A stretch of 64,000 nt of DNA from Telopea speciosissima (taxonomy: Eukaryota > Streptophyta > Magnoliopsida > Proteales > Proteaceae), in NCBI RefSeq assembly GCF_018873765.1, contig NC_057916.1, positions 14,156,001 through 14,220,000 of the forward strand, in the 5' to 3' direction. This document shows, piece by piece, positions 21,961-32,730 of this stretch (the stretch's first letter is position 1; every line of letters begins with the position of its first letter). The position numbers and the translations under genes are program-made. The notes beneath the pieces were generated by a model. The model made no database searches and was not told where the DNA came from. It worked only from the letters and a program-made list of their open reading frames with translations.

Positions 21961-23139
21961 GTTCTGCATCATACATTGACTCTTTTTGTGGGGTGTACTA
22001 AACATTTAACAGGTTTAATTTTCAAACATATGACACCCCAAGGTCAAAATGAAGAACTCATAAATAGATGTACCTCTCAAAGATTCTGTGATGCCATTGT
22101 CCAATCACATGTCAAGTAAATCTCATCTATCTTTTATCCATTCCCATCCACCACCCATTTTATGGGTTTCTGATGCCCAGAATCCCATGTGATGTGTTCA
22201 GACAGGTCTATGAGGTGGCCTCACAGACATTTCTGTGAGGATAACAAAAACCCTTTTGGGGAAGGAAAAAAAAATAGTTTTAAGAGGTCATATAAAGAGC
22301 TATCTTAAGTTTACATGATAAAAATAAAATTCAGATTTGCTGTTAGGACAAAACTACAAAAGATAAGGTTTGGAACAATTTCTACACACTGCAGCTGAGC
22401 TGACAGCCCAGAACATGTTGACCTCCTTTCTGTATTACAAGTTTCATCCTTCTGATGTTGTTCCATGTGGCAAAGCTAACCACTTCTCTGTATGTTTATC
22501 TGAGAAAATTCAGAATATTGAATTGGCTATTATTTATAGAGCAAAACTACAAATATAAGGTGAAGAGCCTATTTCATTTGGCTAACCCAAAAGGCTCCCA
22601 TGATTTGGTAGGTTCAGATCTGCCACAACAAGTCACTATGTGACTCATGACCCTTTTTCATTATAGACTTTGAAAGTTTGAATCCTGCATCATCAAAACA
22701 GAACACCTGGGCTATAGCAGGGGGCAAAGTTAATGACAACCAAATGTATGGGCACAAACAAAGCTTTTATTGGGAAAGCAGAAAGAAGAGCCAGAACTAT
22801 GCAGCAAAGTGCTATCTAAGGCAAATATGGGTGCTAAATGTGCGTTTGGGTAATTTGAAGATAACTTCAAGGTTACAGTTTAGTGCACAGAAAGGAATCC
22901 TCAAGAATCATAAGTTCAGACAGAAGAATAAAGTTATGGTTGGCAAAGAGACCATGTGAAATTTTGGGAGGCATTTTGTGCAATTTGGAGCTCAAAAACT
23001 CAGGAAGTATGTGAATTATTGGGAGGTAGATTACCTATACTAGCAGCCAACCATTTTCCATTAATAAAGGCAGATCCACTTAAGTTTCACATGCAAGCAG
23101 TGTTCAGAAGCAGTGGTCCACTTTGCTAATCATTGTCAG
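21961..23139. other. Spacer between SRA units 2 and 3
   Basis: No recognisable gene. A 93-residue ORF at 22678-22959 and two shorter ones overlap, but none resembles a known family and codon choice looks random. No inverted termini or LTRs were recognised. Confidence 0.4.
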
Positions 23140-23575
23140 TGTATGGAGCAAAATGTTGGGTAGTAAATAAACAACATACAGGTAAACTTAATGTTGTTGA
23201 GATGGATGCATGTGTGGTAAAACTAGAAAAGATAAACTGAGGAATGAATAAATTTGAGCTGATTTAAGAGTAGCACCGATGCATGATAAGTTGTGAGAAA
23301 ATTGTTTGAGGTGGCATGCACGTGTAACAGAGGCCCTTAGATGCTCTAGTACGGAGGAGTAATTTGATTCAGATTGAAGGCTCTAAAAGAGTCAAGAGTA
23401 GAAATGACTTTGGGAGAAATGGTGAGAAAACAACATTGCGTAGCTTAGGCCTTGTAACGTGTATCGCTTTAAATAGATTTGATTGGAGGGAAAGGATCCA
23501 TGTAGCCTACCCTGTTTAGTTGGAATAAGGCTGAATTATTTTTTTTTTTTGGTAGAAAGATAAGGCTGAATTGAG
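23140..23575 (+). mobile_element. RTE LINE 3' tail upstream of SRA copy 3
   Basis: Starts near TATGGAGCAAAATGTTGGGT and continues through GAGGTGGCATGCACGTGTAA, CAGAGGCCCTTAGATGCTC and GGAGGGAAAGGATCCATGTA to a TTGAGTTGA end. It closely matches 19090-19493. Its junction with the SRA leader lies at the same place as in unit 2, apart from a short deletion, so it is probably the same insertion inherited by duplication. Confidence 0.85.
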
Positions 23576-23732
23576 TTGATTCATTATGCTTGCTCATGTG
23601 GTGTTTGTCAAATTGTTGAATCAGTTTTCCACTCTCTGCACAGGAAGAGGCATTAGTAACTTGTAGTCACGTGGAAGTGTCCAAAAGCTAGTTTGGTATT
23701 GCCGTCACCAAGAGATCCTGCTCCTCCAGTCA

Positions 23733-25357
23733 TATAAGAGCATCTCTTGCGCCAACTATCACAACCACTGAGGACTAGCCTGGAGAGTATATTTTGACCG
23801 AATCCACAGCTGGTAAGAGTCTTCACAATATACTGTTCTAAATAAAACCAAATCAAATCAAATCAAAATCTATTTGTTACAATCCCTATTTCCTTGTATA
23901 ACCCAATCAATCCTAAATAAACTCAACACCTATCCTTATATAAGGATCGTGTATTGAAGACCAATCAATATAGTGGAATCAATCACATCTTCAGTTGATT
24001 GGTCTCAACTTTGCTGGCAGATCTGGTGGCCACGGACGCTCTTCTCGTGGTCACTCTGACAACAACCGTTCTTTTCATGGGTCTTCCAATAGTCACTCCC
24101 ATAGTTAGCAAAAACAGGAACGACAAAAAAAAAAGGGAGTCCAATGGTCACTCCCATATTCCACACCTTTTACAGATAAGGCTAAAAAAAACAATTAATA
24201 TGAAAGCCATTGTTCTAAATAATAACCATCCCATGAATCCCTATCTTACTAAAGTAATAAAACATCAAGACTTAGTTTTATTCAATTTTTCAACATGGAT
24301 TAGTAGTCTATAGAATAAATGAGTCACCAAACTCACCACAGAGAAATAAAATGCATCTACAGGTTTAAAAGTCTTATGACCATTGAAACTTCAACTTCTC
24401 ACCACATAGATCACCACACCCACCAATATATACAAGAAGACACCAATGAAGGCTTGTTGAACTACCCGGCCAAGGGGTTGATTTCAGAGTTTGGTTGGAA
24501 AATACTGGTCACATTGTGACGCATTAGAAAATTTTTGGGGGGGGAGGGGAGGGGAGGGGAGGGGGGGTTAGATCTCGTTCTAACCGCACCGATGAACCTT
24601 GAATCCACAAGTAAAGGAAACAGAAAACCTCTTATATTCAAAATGTAAGTTGTTTACAAAGGAAAATTCGAAACCCTATATAGAGAGGCTTGCTTATAGA
24701 AGAAGAAAACAAAAGTTCGAAATTCAAAATTTCGGTTAAAAATGACCAAAAAAAGCATACATCAGCGCTGATTCCTAAAGAGCTCGACGAGATCTTCGAT
24801 TTGATATATAATTCTCCCTATATTGCTTAATACCTCCGATCAGTCCAGATGGACTTTTGCTGGTCCAAGTGTCCAACCGGCTTAAAAACTCATCTGATAT
24901 CTCCTCTACGTCATGTTGCTATTAGCCGTCTGTCAATCAACCACACCCGAACATTCCTGAGCATTAATAAATATTAAAATGGAAAAAAGAGAACCTTTTT
25001 TCACCCACCAAAAAATTGAATTGTGACAAAATTTACAGTAAAAAATAACGAACAACAGAAAACACAAAGAAGTGAGCTTCTATGGAGCGTGTAAGAGCAT
25101 CTCTTTTGTCCAACTATCACAAGTTCACAACCACTAAGGAACAGCCTGGAAAGTATATTTTGACCGAATCCACAGCTGGTAAGATTCACGATATGTTTAC
25201 AACAACGCTTCCTGAATCAATTCAAAATCTATCCGTTACAATCCCTCTTCCCTTGTTTATAACCCAATCAAATCCTAAATAAACTCAACACCTATCCTTA
25301 TATAATAAGGATTGTGTATTGAAGAGAAATCAATATAGTGTGGAATCAATCATCTCA
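23733..25357 (+). mobile_element. Internally deleted copia-like LTR retrotransposon
   Basis: Two related sequences of about 260 bp in direct orientation, 23733-23993 and 25090-25357, act as LTRs. Both run from AAGAGCATCTCTT through AGTATATTTTGACCGAATCC and AACTCAACACCTATCCTTAT to a CAATCA...CA end. Just inside the left one, a frame reads like the Gly/Arg/Ser-rich end of a copia GAG (GRSGGHGRSSRGHSDNNRSF). No protease, integrase, RT or RNase H is left. The LTRs differ by many substitutions and small indels, so the insertion is not young. It separates the two halves of SRA copy 3. A clean 5-bp target duplication is not visible. Confidence 0.7.
24535..24567 (+). repeat. G-rich tract within the copia remnant
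   Basis: Runs of G4 and longer separated by single A residues, over 33 bp. It can in principle form a G-quadruplex. It may mark a decayed polypurine tract, though it lies about 520 bp before the 3' LTR. Confidence 0.6.
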
Positions 25358-26334
25358 TTTGTGGAACTGTCGATGAGTACTTCAGATCAACCTCATGTTT
25401 TGAAAGCAACAGATGAGAGCTTGCCTAAATCTTTTCCCCAGAGAGAAATCTCTGCCACCAGAACATTTCCTCCAGGTTGTGGAAGAAATGCTCAACCTAT
25501 TAGCATAGAGGAGCACCTGAAATTTGTTTCTTCTGAAAAAGGCAATAATGTTGGCTGTGAAAGAACCATTTCGGAGCCGAATCCTTCTGAGAAGACAGTC
25601 AGGAATGAAGCCAATCATGCCGGAGAGAAGGATTAAGTACATAGAACAAAGTGTCTCTCCTAAAGGAAAGGAAATGTGCTTCCCCTATACGTAGATTTCA
25701 AAACATCCATAAAATTAAATTGGGATTTGGTTTTCAGATCTTTATATTGCAGTTTATAGTGAAATGATTTCTGGTACTTTTAGACCTATAATGGTTTCTT
25801 TTATTTTATGACAATTCCTGTGAAATATTTTCGTTTGGAACAGATTGAGCCTAAGGGGATATATGTGATCAAGTTCAAACTTGTTTATTGGAACTTACAT
25901 AAATCAATTCATTCTCACCCAAAATTAAATCTTGCATCCTTTGTTCAGTGGTGTGGGTTTCTCACAATCCAATGTATATGCTTGTGGGTTGCTTTCAAAT
26001 GGTGTTCCACTTGGACTCCGTGCTTACCCAAGATTTGATTTTGCAACACCCTTCCAAAATGGAACTACACCCTATATTCCAGCTTAGGAGGTGACACCCT
26101 TGGCCTGGTGGTAATGTCTTCTGTTGTTGATAACAGAGGCTTGGGATCGTGTACAGCCCCACTTGGGTGGGGGGGGGGATGAGAGGAACCGCACTGGTCA
26201 GCAAACCTCAGGGGATAAAGGTCCCCCGGGGGGGGGGGGGGAACGATGTATTGTATTTTGCTACTTGCATAAGTAGAAGTAGCAAAATAAAGGTAACTCA
26301 CTTGCCAAAAGGGAAAATAAGGGTGGGGACCATC

Positions 26335-26505
26335 AAATCCAGATCCTCTACTGTCGAGCTGCCCGACAGGACCGTGCTGCCCAGACACAGGGCTGTGCGC
26401 AATTACCGCCTTACCCCTCACTTGGGCAAGGCGTTTGGGTAGGGGTAAGGCGGACATTGCATGCAACCCTATGTCAGGGCAGCTCGGCAGTAGAGGATCC
26501 AAATT
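26335..26505. mobile_element. Fold-back MITE with GACCGCCTTACCCC core
   Basis: Ends AAATCCAGATCCTCTACTG and, reversed, AATTTGGATCCTCTACTG. The flanks GGGGACCATC and CGGGAACATC (8 of 10) look like a 9-10-bp target duplication. The core carries ACCGCCTTACCCCT and its inverted partner AGGGGTAAGGCGG. The same family is inserted at 38996-39184. Confidence 0.7.
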
Positions 26506-26614
26506 CGGGAACATCACCTAAGGGGGTGTTTTTGTGTGATAACCTCGACATATAAATTAGGCAATTAAGTTGCCAATTTTTAGACTAAATTACATGTACT
26601 CATGATGAGTTTTC

Positions 26615-26925
26615 AATCCCAAGGAATGAGCAAATTTGAGCTGATTTAGAATTAGCACCGTACATGATAAGTTGCGAGGAAGTTGTTTGAGGTGGCATGG
26701 ATGTGTAATGGAGGCCCTTAGATGGTTTAGTTTGGAGGAGTGATTTGATTAAGATTGCAAACTGTAAAAGAGCCAAGGGTAGAAATGACTTTGGGAGAAG
26801 TGGTGAGAAATGATATGCATAACTTAGGCTTGTAAGAGGTATCGCTTTAAATAGAGTTGATTGGAGGGAAAGGATCCATGTAGCCAACCCCATTTAGTTG
26901 GGATAAGGATGAATTAAATTAAGTT
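26615..26925 (+). mobile_element. RTE LINE 3' tail
   Basis: Contains GAGCAAATTTGAGCTGATTT, GGAGGCCCTTAGATGG, GGGAGAAGTGGTGAG, ATCGCTTTAAATAGAGTTGA and CCCCATTTAGTTGGGATAAG in the order of the RTE tail at 19190-19493. Strongly 5' truncated. Confidence 0.85.
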
Positions 26926-26940
26926 GATCTTAATAATATT

Positions 26941-27542
26941 GGAAAACTTACATCCTCCTCCCCCTGTACTTTGCCCTAATCAAACATTCCTCCCCTCGAC
27001 TTTCCATTGTTACGCCCCCTCCCATACAATTTATAATCAATTACAATTACACCCATGCCGTTAGTGTTCGTCTGTTAAGTGGTGACATGGTAATGTAGTA
27101 TTTTTTTTAATCCTCAAATTCCAATTCACTCCGAATTTTAGTCGAGAAGGAGAAACAGAAGCAAAAATAGGAGACGATAAGAAGAAATAAGGAGAAACAG
27201 GAAAGGAGAATAGAAAGAGAAGTTGGAGAGATTAATCTCTTCAGAACAAAACTCAGATGGGCCGGTAGCAGGAGTGGGGGCGGAGTTGCAGGAAACAGGG
27301 TGGGGACGGGTTGTAGGGAAAAGTATGAAGAAGGAGCATGAGGATGTTTGAGTTGAAGATGAAGAAAAGGGTAAAACAATCATTTTATTTTGGATGTTTT
27401 AGTGTAAGGGTAAAATAGTTTTTTCTAAACTATAACTAACGTTAACACTGTCAGCCAGAGTGGGTCTGAGTGTAATAATAGAAAATCGAGGGGGAAAATG
27501 TTTAATTAGGGCAAAGTAATGGTGAGAGGTCAATAATTTTCC
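26941..27542. mobile_element. Short non-autonomous MULE
   Basis: The left end (GGAAAACTTACATCCTCC, then TGTACTTTGCCCTAATCAAA and CCCTCGACTTTCCATTG) matches the reverse complement of the right end (GGAAAATTATTGACCTC, then TTACTTTGCCCTAATTAAA and CCCTCGATTTTCTATT). The interior is purine-rich on the plus strand with no coding similarity. Its subterminal blocks are shared with the element at 4379-6305. A target duplication could not be defined. Confidence 0.7.
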
Positions 27543-27649
27543 GTAAGAAAAATGTACATAATGAACAATATGATTAAGGTGGGTTATAAAACAATTAAGC
27601 GAGGACAATCAAAATGATGCCTTGTTTGTCAACATATTGAATTTTTCCT

Positions 27650-28010
27650 TTTTTTTTTTTTTTTTTTTTTTGGGGGGGGGTGTGTTAGGGTTTTTATCCT
27701 AGTATCTAATTGTCCAATGAGACCTTAACTACAATTACATGAGAGGGAGAGGGAGTGGGAGTACCTTATGGCATAAGATGCAAAAGAGTCCAACGCATGA
27801 CTTCCTAAGAGCCTGCACTCTATTAATGCCACACTAACCAACTCATTGTGTAATCTTCAAACTATTGAATTGGATGGCTACCATTTGTGACCAAATAGGT
27901 AATATGGAAGTAAGAACTTCTATTTATAAAAAATAAAAATAAAAAACTCTATCCAGTGGCCACACCACACTCCCATGAGTCTATTTCTCTCTCTTTCCCA
28001 TATTTAAATG
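27650..28010. repeat. Poly(T/G) tract and dispersed repeat
   Basis: A T run then G run at 27651-27681 precedes a segment (27720-27930) related to 4005-4200: both include GAGCCTGCACTCTAT- or GAGCTTGCATTCTAT-like words and TGTAATCTTC.GACTATTGAA. Class unknown. Confidence 0.4.
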
Positions 28011-28013
28011 TTA

Positions 28014-28427
28014 TGTATGTCTCAAATTCTTGGACCTGTTTCGAAGAATGATCTGCTCCGACATTTTTTGTGGCGAACCGAATGGAACTTTTTCTGAGAT
28101 CTGTGATGGTAGCGGGTTTGACCCCACCCGATGGATCGACCCGGATCCGATGGAGGAGTATTTATGTTCTTTACCCGCTTTATTGTAAAGAAGAGTAACA
28201 TTTGGGTTTTTTCATTTTAGGGTTTCTGGGAGAGAGCGAAAGTGCTGTTTTGGGTGTTCTTGAGAGATCTGCATTGTAATTTTTCTCCGATTTGCATAGT
28301 GAATCATCTTCGTCTTCACTCGTGGATGTAGCACACTATACTGGTGTGTAAACCACGTTAAATCTCTATGTCATCTTTCTCTGTTCTTGTTTTCTTTCGC
28401 GTTTTTTGGTTGGGGTTTGCTCTAACA
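28014..28427 (+). mobile_element. Probable copia solo LTR
   Basis: Begins TGTATGTCTC and ends GCTCTAACA. The last 120 bp (CGTGGATGTAGCACA, AACCACGTTAAATCTC, then a T/C-rich stretch) are the kind of sequence that ends many plant copia LTRs. No primer-binding site or internal domains follow, hence a solo LTR. No clear 5-bp duplication. Confidence 0.45.
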
Positions 28428-28641
28428 GTAAAGACTCATATTACATAGTTAACTACTTCCCTTTTTCATATTAGTTAGTTAATTCAACGTTGAATAGAGA
28501 TGACACCTTTTGGATTTGTTACCTGCCAAAATCAAGGCCCTGGACTCTAACTCTCTTGTATATTCCTCCTTTTAGTTTATCAATTTTTTTCTCATAAAAA
28601 AAAATTTTGTCATAATTTTCGAGGGTTATGCTTTGGTAATG

Positions 28642-28911
28642 CAGGTTTCAAAAGAATTACGTATACAACTTGATAGCCCTCAAGTGGTTGTCCCTTATGA
28701 GGTCCTCATGTCTGCAATAGGACTGAAGAAGAAAGAAAAGTGTCCAAGTGGTATACAGAAGAAGAGTAGGATACAAAAAGAAGGAAACAAAAAGAAAAGA
28801 ACTGAGACAAGAAACACTCAAGTGTCACAAGAAATTCATTCAGCTCCTGCTAGAACTAGTGGTGCATTTTCAATGTCGAATGTACCCAGATTACCTTCAA
28901 CAGATGGATGA
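28642..28911 (+). other. Basic Lys-rich ORF, possible exon, unidentified
   Basis: An exon-like stretch after a TAATGCAG/GTTTC acceptor encodes VSKELRIQLDSPQVVVPYE followed by a Lys/Arg-rich segment (KKKEKCPSGIQKKSR, NKKKRTETR) and stops at 28911. I do not recognise the family. It lies about 650 bp upstream of the coding-like exon at 29645 and could be part of the same broken gene. The support is only the ORF and the splice-like context. Confidence 0.25.
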
Positions 28912-29554
28912 CAATATTAGCTGCACTTCACTGTTACCGGTAGTTTGTTTAATGATTCACATAATATTTTTTAATGTACTAGACTAACTTTCAATGATTC
29001 AAACATTGAATTTAATATTTTTTTTCCATTCTTGTATTTGTGCAGGGAGGAACTATCAATGATTCACATGATCTTTCCTTAGCTGTATGCCTGTATCATC
29101 TCAACCACCAACAAAACTCTATCTGCACAATTTCCAAGAACAATATTAAACAGCTTATGGTTCCTCCCAGTCCCAGACGTGGATAGATTATAGAGGATAA
29201 TGGTGAAGTTGCAATCTTGAGTTGGGTTGGGTTTTTTTCATCAATGGTTGAATTCCATAGTATTCTCTTTTTCTTTCCTTTATTGAAATTCTGAATTCAT
29301 TGAAATTTTTATCATATAGCATGGAACCATTTGGCTTCTCTTCTATGTTGTCCATCTTACTTTCACCCCCTCCCCCTCTTAAAACACATTATTTTTGGTA
29401 TACCTTTTATTTCATCCACCAAAATATCTAAATTATTTTTTCATGTGTATTATTTGTGGAATTCAGATACTGTGGTTAGTTTTTTCATATGTTTTATTTT
29501 CTCTATACCTCGGTCTCTCTTTTTCAGAACACTAGTATGGAGTGGAATGCTCTT

Positions 29555-29740
29555 TCATCATAACGCAGAGGTATGTTTATTTTATCTGTATCTCGGTCTC
29601 TCTTTTTTGTATGTATGTTCATATCTAACATTTGTTTTTTACAGGTTGAGGCCTTAGCTCAAAATGGAAGAGCACCAGGGAATTATTTCCTAGGTTATGA
29701 TGGTTTGAATCCATCAAGTCTCAAGGATTGCAGTTTGTGA
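29555..29740 (+). pseudogene. Coding-like exon pair related to the minus-strand exon at 31640-31748
   Basis: ATG at about 29549 opens MLFHHNAE, then a donor GTATGT and an acceptor TTTTTTACAG at 29644, after which VEALAQNGRAPGNYFLGYDG and LNPSS follow and the frame ends at 29740. The second exon is clearly homologous to ESLAQNGRAPGNYPGYDG on the opposite strand at 31640-31748. I do not know the family. The extra residue, lost conservation after LNPSS and lack of downstream exons suggest a decayed duplicate. Confidence 0.45.
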
Positions 29741-31302
29741 AGTTGGGTTTTGTTCAATCTTTCCCTAATTTAGTCCTTTTTTTCTTTCTTTCTTCCCTTT
29801 TAGGTGGGGGTATATATGCTCTTGTTGCTGTCTCAGTTAGAGGCATTGCGTATATTAGGTTTCTTTTCTTCATTTCTTAGTTATTTCAAACAACAAAATG
29901 TTGGGAATAATATGCTCTTATTTGATATGGTGCAGAGGATTTTTTTTTCCTCATCTTTATTTTTTATGGTTTTGATTGATTAGTTAATACTACTATTCTA
30001 CTACTGTTTGGAATTTGTTTTCAAGCGAAGGCAAAAGGTGAATGAATACTTGTCATTTTGACTTGCTTTCCATATCATGGAAAAACTTATATTCCTTTAG
30101 CAGTTTAGACATATAGCAGTATTATACATTTTAGAATTTGTGCTGCTGCCTGACGCCAGGTTTAGCTGTGTCAATTTGTTTTCCTGTTGAGGGAAATATA
30201 AAACTTGTGTACAAACATGCAAGTGTTGCTAGTGATAAATGTGAAAAGCAATCTTTGGAGTTCCATTATGACATGGTGTTGATGGTAGATCAGTGGTAAC
30301 ACAGCTTCATATATTTACAAAAGCACCTGATAGATACTTATTGGATCCCTGCAATAGTAATTATTGCTAGTTTGTCAGATAAAGTTTGATAATTTATCCT
30401 CTCATTGCCTTTCTTCCTCTTCTTCTTGAACAAAATTTGTCATCACCAATAAACAATGCAAAACAATAAGTATAGAAGAGAGAAATAAACATTCTAAATT
30501 ACAGGGGAAAATATTGCAAGGAAGCTCAATACACTTGTATAATTCTGCCCTTGTAACCCTCTTTTGCTAGGAGATTCTCCGTCCCTTTAACCAGTCCTGG
30601 TATAGAAAAGAACTATATGATTATGCAGAGAGAACAACTCCAAAATTGTGAAACGTCCTTGTTAATAGGTAAAGGTTTTAGTACAGCAAGATCAAACAAA
30701 GTGTGTGATCAGATTCTCAGTTTGTAAAGCAGTTCCTCTCTATTCTGCCAAACTAGGAATCCCCCAAAAAATGAGATTTGAGATTCTTTCAATTATCTTA
30801 GTTCTAGAAGAACATCTAGTCTCTAAAGTCCTACTATTCTCCACCTGCAAGACCAAACGGCATAGTGCAGAAGATGGTAAACTCCAAAGCATCTGGCCTC
30901 TCCCACTAGAAAGATCTACTGTCAAGCATTTATAAGTGCTATAGGGCCAGAAGATGCTAGCAGCGAGTTCTGTAGAAAAAAAAAACCCTCCCCTAAATCT
31001 GAAAATGAAACTCACAACCAAATTCATTCTTGGGTATGTCCAAAAGCTGCCTTTATTTTGCTGAGTTCATAGCATTTTCAGTCATTCTCCACTCACTGAG
31101 ATCTTTGTGAATCCGACAGAGTATTCATGAATGCATTTCTTCCAATACTTAAAAACTGAAACTCAACTCAGCCTTATCCCAACTAAATCTGGTGATCCTC
31201 TTTTGCTTAGGAATCATGCTAAAAGGTTTCGCTTAGTATTCATGAATCCATTTCTTGCAATGCAGGATAAAAATTCCATATCCACTCCAGTAGGGCGCGC
31301 CT

Positions 31303-32260
31303 ACCTTTGATGTGGGTCATGCATTTGGAATGATGGCTGCTGTTCTAGTCCCCCTGATTGAGGCACTGACCTATAAGCAAAACAGACAAGGAGATACAAT
31401 TTTTAAATGATGTAACAGTAAGTTTATGTCGACAGTCAACTGGACCATATACGGCAGCATCTCGGTTGGCAAGTGCCACACCTCCTCCAGCTCATGTCCT
31501 TAGCCGTGGTACATTCTACCTTTCTCTAATAATCTGAAATACTGTTAAGTATATAAGAATCAACTAAGATCCTCTACAACACAAAGAACTTTCAACAATA
31601 GCAATGAAAAATTGGAAATGCAGAAACTTATAGATAGTTGTTCCAAACTTATATGTTGGGAACAATGTATGGTATGAATCCTGATGGATTCGAACCATCG
31701 TACCCTGGGTAATTCCCAGGTGCTCTACCATTTTGTGCTAAGGATTCACCTTAAAAGAAAAAAAAAACATGTTAAAACAATACTGATTGTACTTACCTCA
31801 AACATGATCACAATACACTTATTAAAAAAACTTGAACAAGACTAAACAAAAAATCTCAGTAGGGTGAATTCTTGAACAAGATTAAACAAAAAATCGCAGT
31901 AGGGTGAGTTACTGAACAAGATTAAACCAAAAAAAAATCACAGATGGAAGTTTTGCAGTACAAAAAAATCGCAGATGAGCTTCCATAAACAAGCATGAAC
32001 AAGAAATCAGAAATATACTTTACCTGTGGACATGTTGCCGCCGAAAGGAGATCGCAAATGGTGGAAGATCGCTGCCGGAGGGAGTTCTCCCTTTCAAAAA
32101 CCCTAGCTCCTTCAAGAATAGAGAAATGGAATGATTTGCAGCAAATAAAAAAAAAAGTAGAAATTACCTGTCGTGCTAGGTTCTGTGTCGAGAGAGAGAG
32201 AGGAAAGAACCGAATGCCCGGGATTTTTTGAGAGGGAGGAAAGCAGGAGGGACTAGGGAG
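31303..32260 (-). other. Coding-like exons of an unidentified minus-strand gene or pseudogene
   Basis: On the minus strand: a leader (about 32260-32170) with donor CAG/GTAATT, a second exon ending in ATGTCCACAG/GTAAAG (about 32105-32024), and, after a T-rich intron, the exon GESLAQNGRAPGNYPGYDGS, NPSGF (31748-31660). Further down are a possible exon with GGVALANRDAAVYGPVD (about 31490-31430) and another between GCTTATAG (about 31374) and CAAAG/GTAGGC (31303) reading VPQSGGLEQQPSFQMHDPHQ. The amino-acid composition and splice-like borders look genuinely coding, but the third exon has no good donor and I cannot name the protein. It may be a small nuclear gene or its recent pseudogene. Confidence 0.4.
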
Positions 32261-32550
32261 GTGTTCGTATTGTTTTAGTTCAAAAATTTCCATTGCGCGG
32301 GGAAGAGGAAGGAGACACAATCGTGAGATTTCTATTTGGAAATTCCCCTTCTCGATCCATTTTCGCATCTGGGGTAGGTCATTTTGCAACCGGATTGTAA
32401 AAGTGAGATTTGCAGTTGAAACGTCTTTCATGGAATTATGACCGTTGGATTACATCAGACACGTGGCATCCTTAAGGTGCACCGCCAAGATTATGAAAGG
32501 AGTTGTCCTCCTTCCATGAGTTTTTCATGTCCCTCATATCAAAAAATAAT

Positions 32551-32730
32551 GAGAAAATTACATGCATCCCCCAGATGTTTGTAACAATATCAAACCACCC
32601 CAAATAGTTAAATTTGTTACGTACATCCACTTGGGTTTTGGATAGCTTACAATTAAGCCCTTACCGTCAACTCTAAAGCGTTAGTTATAATTAAATTTTT
32701 TTTAAATCCTATTTTACCCTTAAAATTTTC
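32551..32730 (+). repeat. Left terminal inverted repeat of the MULE
   Basis: Aligns with the reverse complement of 38640-38817. The first 15 bases are identical, and similarity resumes at AATCC.ATTTTACCC near the inner end. Confidence 0.85.

Larger units (their letters stand above)
23642..25636 (+). pseudogene. SRA/SUVH-derived pseudogene (copy 3), split by an LTR element
   Basis: The coding remnants lie at about 23642-23732 (CAGGAAGAGGCATTA through CCTCCAGTCA, matching copy 2 from about 19778 to 19942 with internal losses) and 25360-25636. The second part still reads DQPHVLKATDESLPK, REISATRTFPPGCGRNA, VSSEKGNNVGCERTISEP and ends EANHAGEKD at a stop. A copia remnant sits between the two parts. 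Nothing of the SRA domain is left, and the 3' flank follows within about 60 bp. It has one FPPGCGRNA unit, against two in copy 1. It is non-functional. Confidence 0.85.
23570..26110 (+). repeat. SRA-gene tandem unit 3 (degenerate)
   Basis: Contains the end of the leader, a broken N-terminal coding part split by a copia remnant, and the shared 3' flank (25690-26090). The whole SRA-coding part is deleted between about 25640 and 25690. Confidence 0.75.

Noticed and set aside
29645..29725. tRNA-like sequence (GCTCAAAATGG.AGAGC and GATGGTTTGAATCCATC)
   Set aside because: It has T-arm-like pairing, but the acceptor stem does not pair. The same stretch is a coding exon with splice-like borders whose protein is conserved in the other copy.
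31676..31748. Minus-strand cloverleaf with perfect 7-bp acceptor and 5-bp T stem
   Set aside because: The anticodon loop lacks U33, the D stem has a mismatch, and the sequence reads in frame after an ATG-containing exon. Coding is the better explanation.
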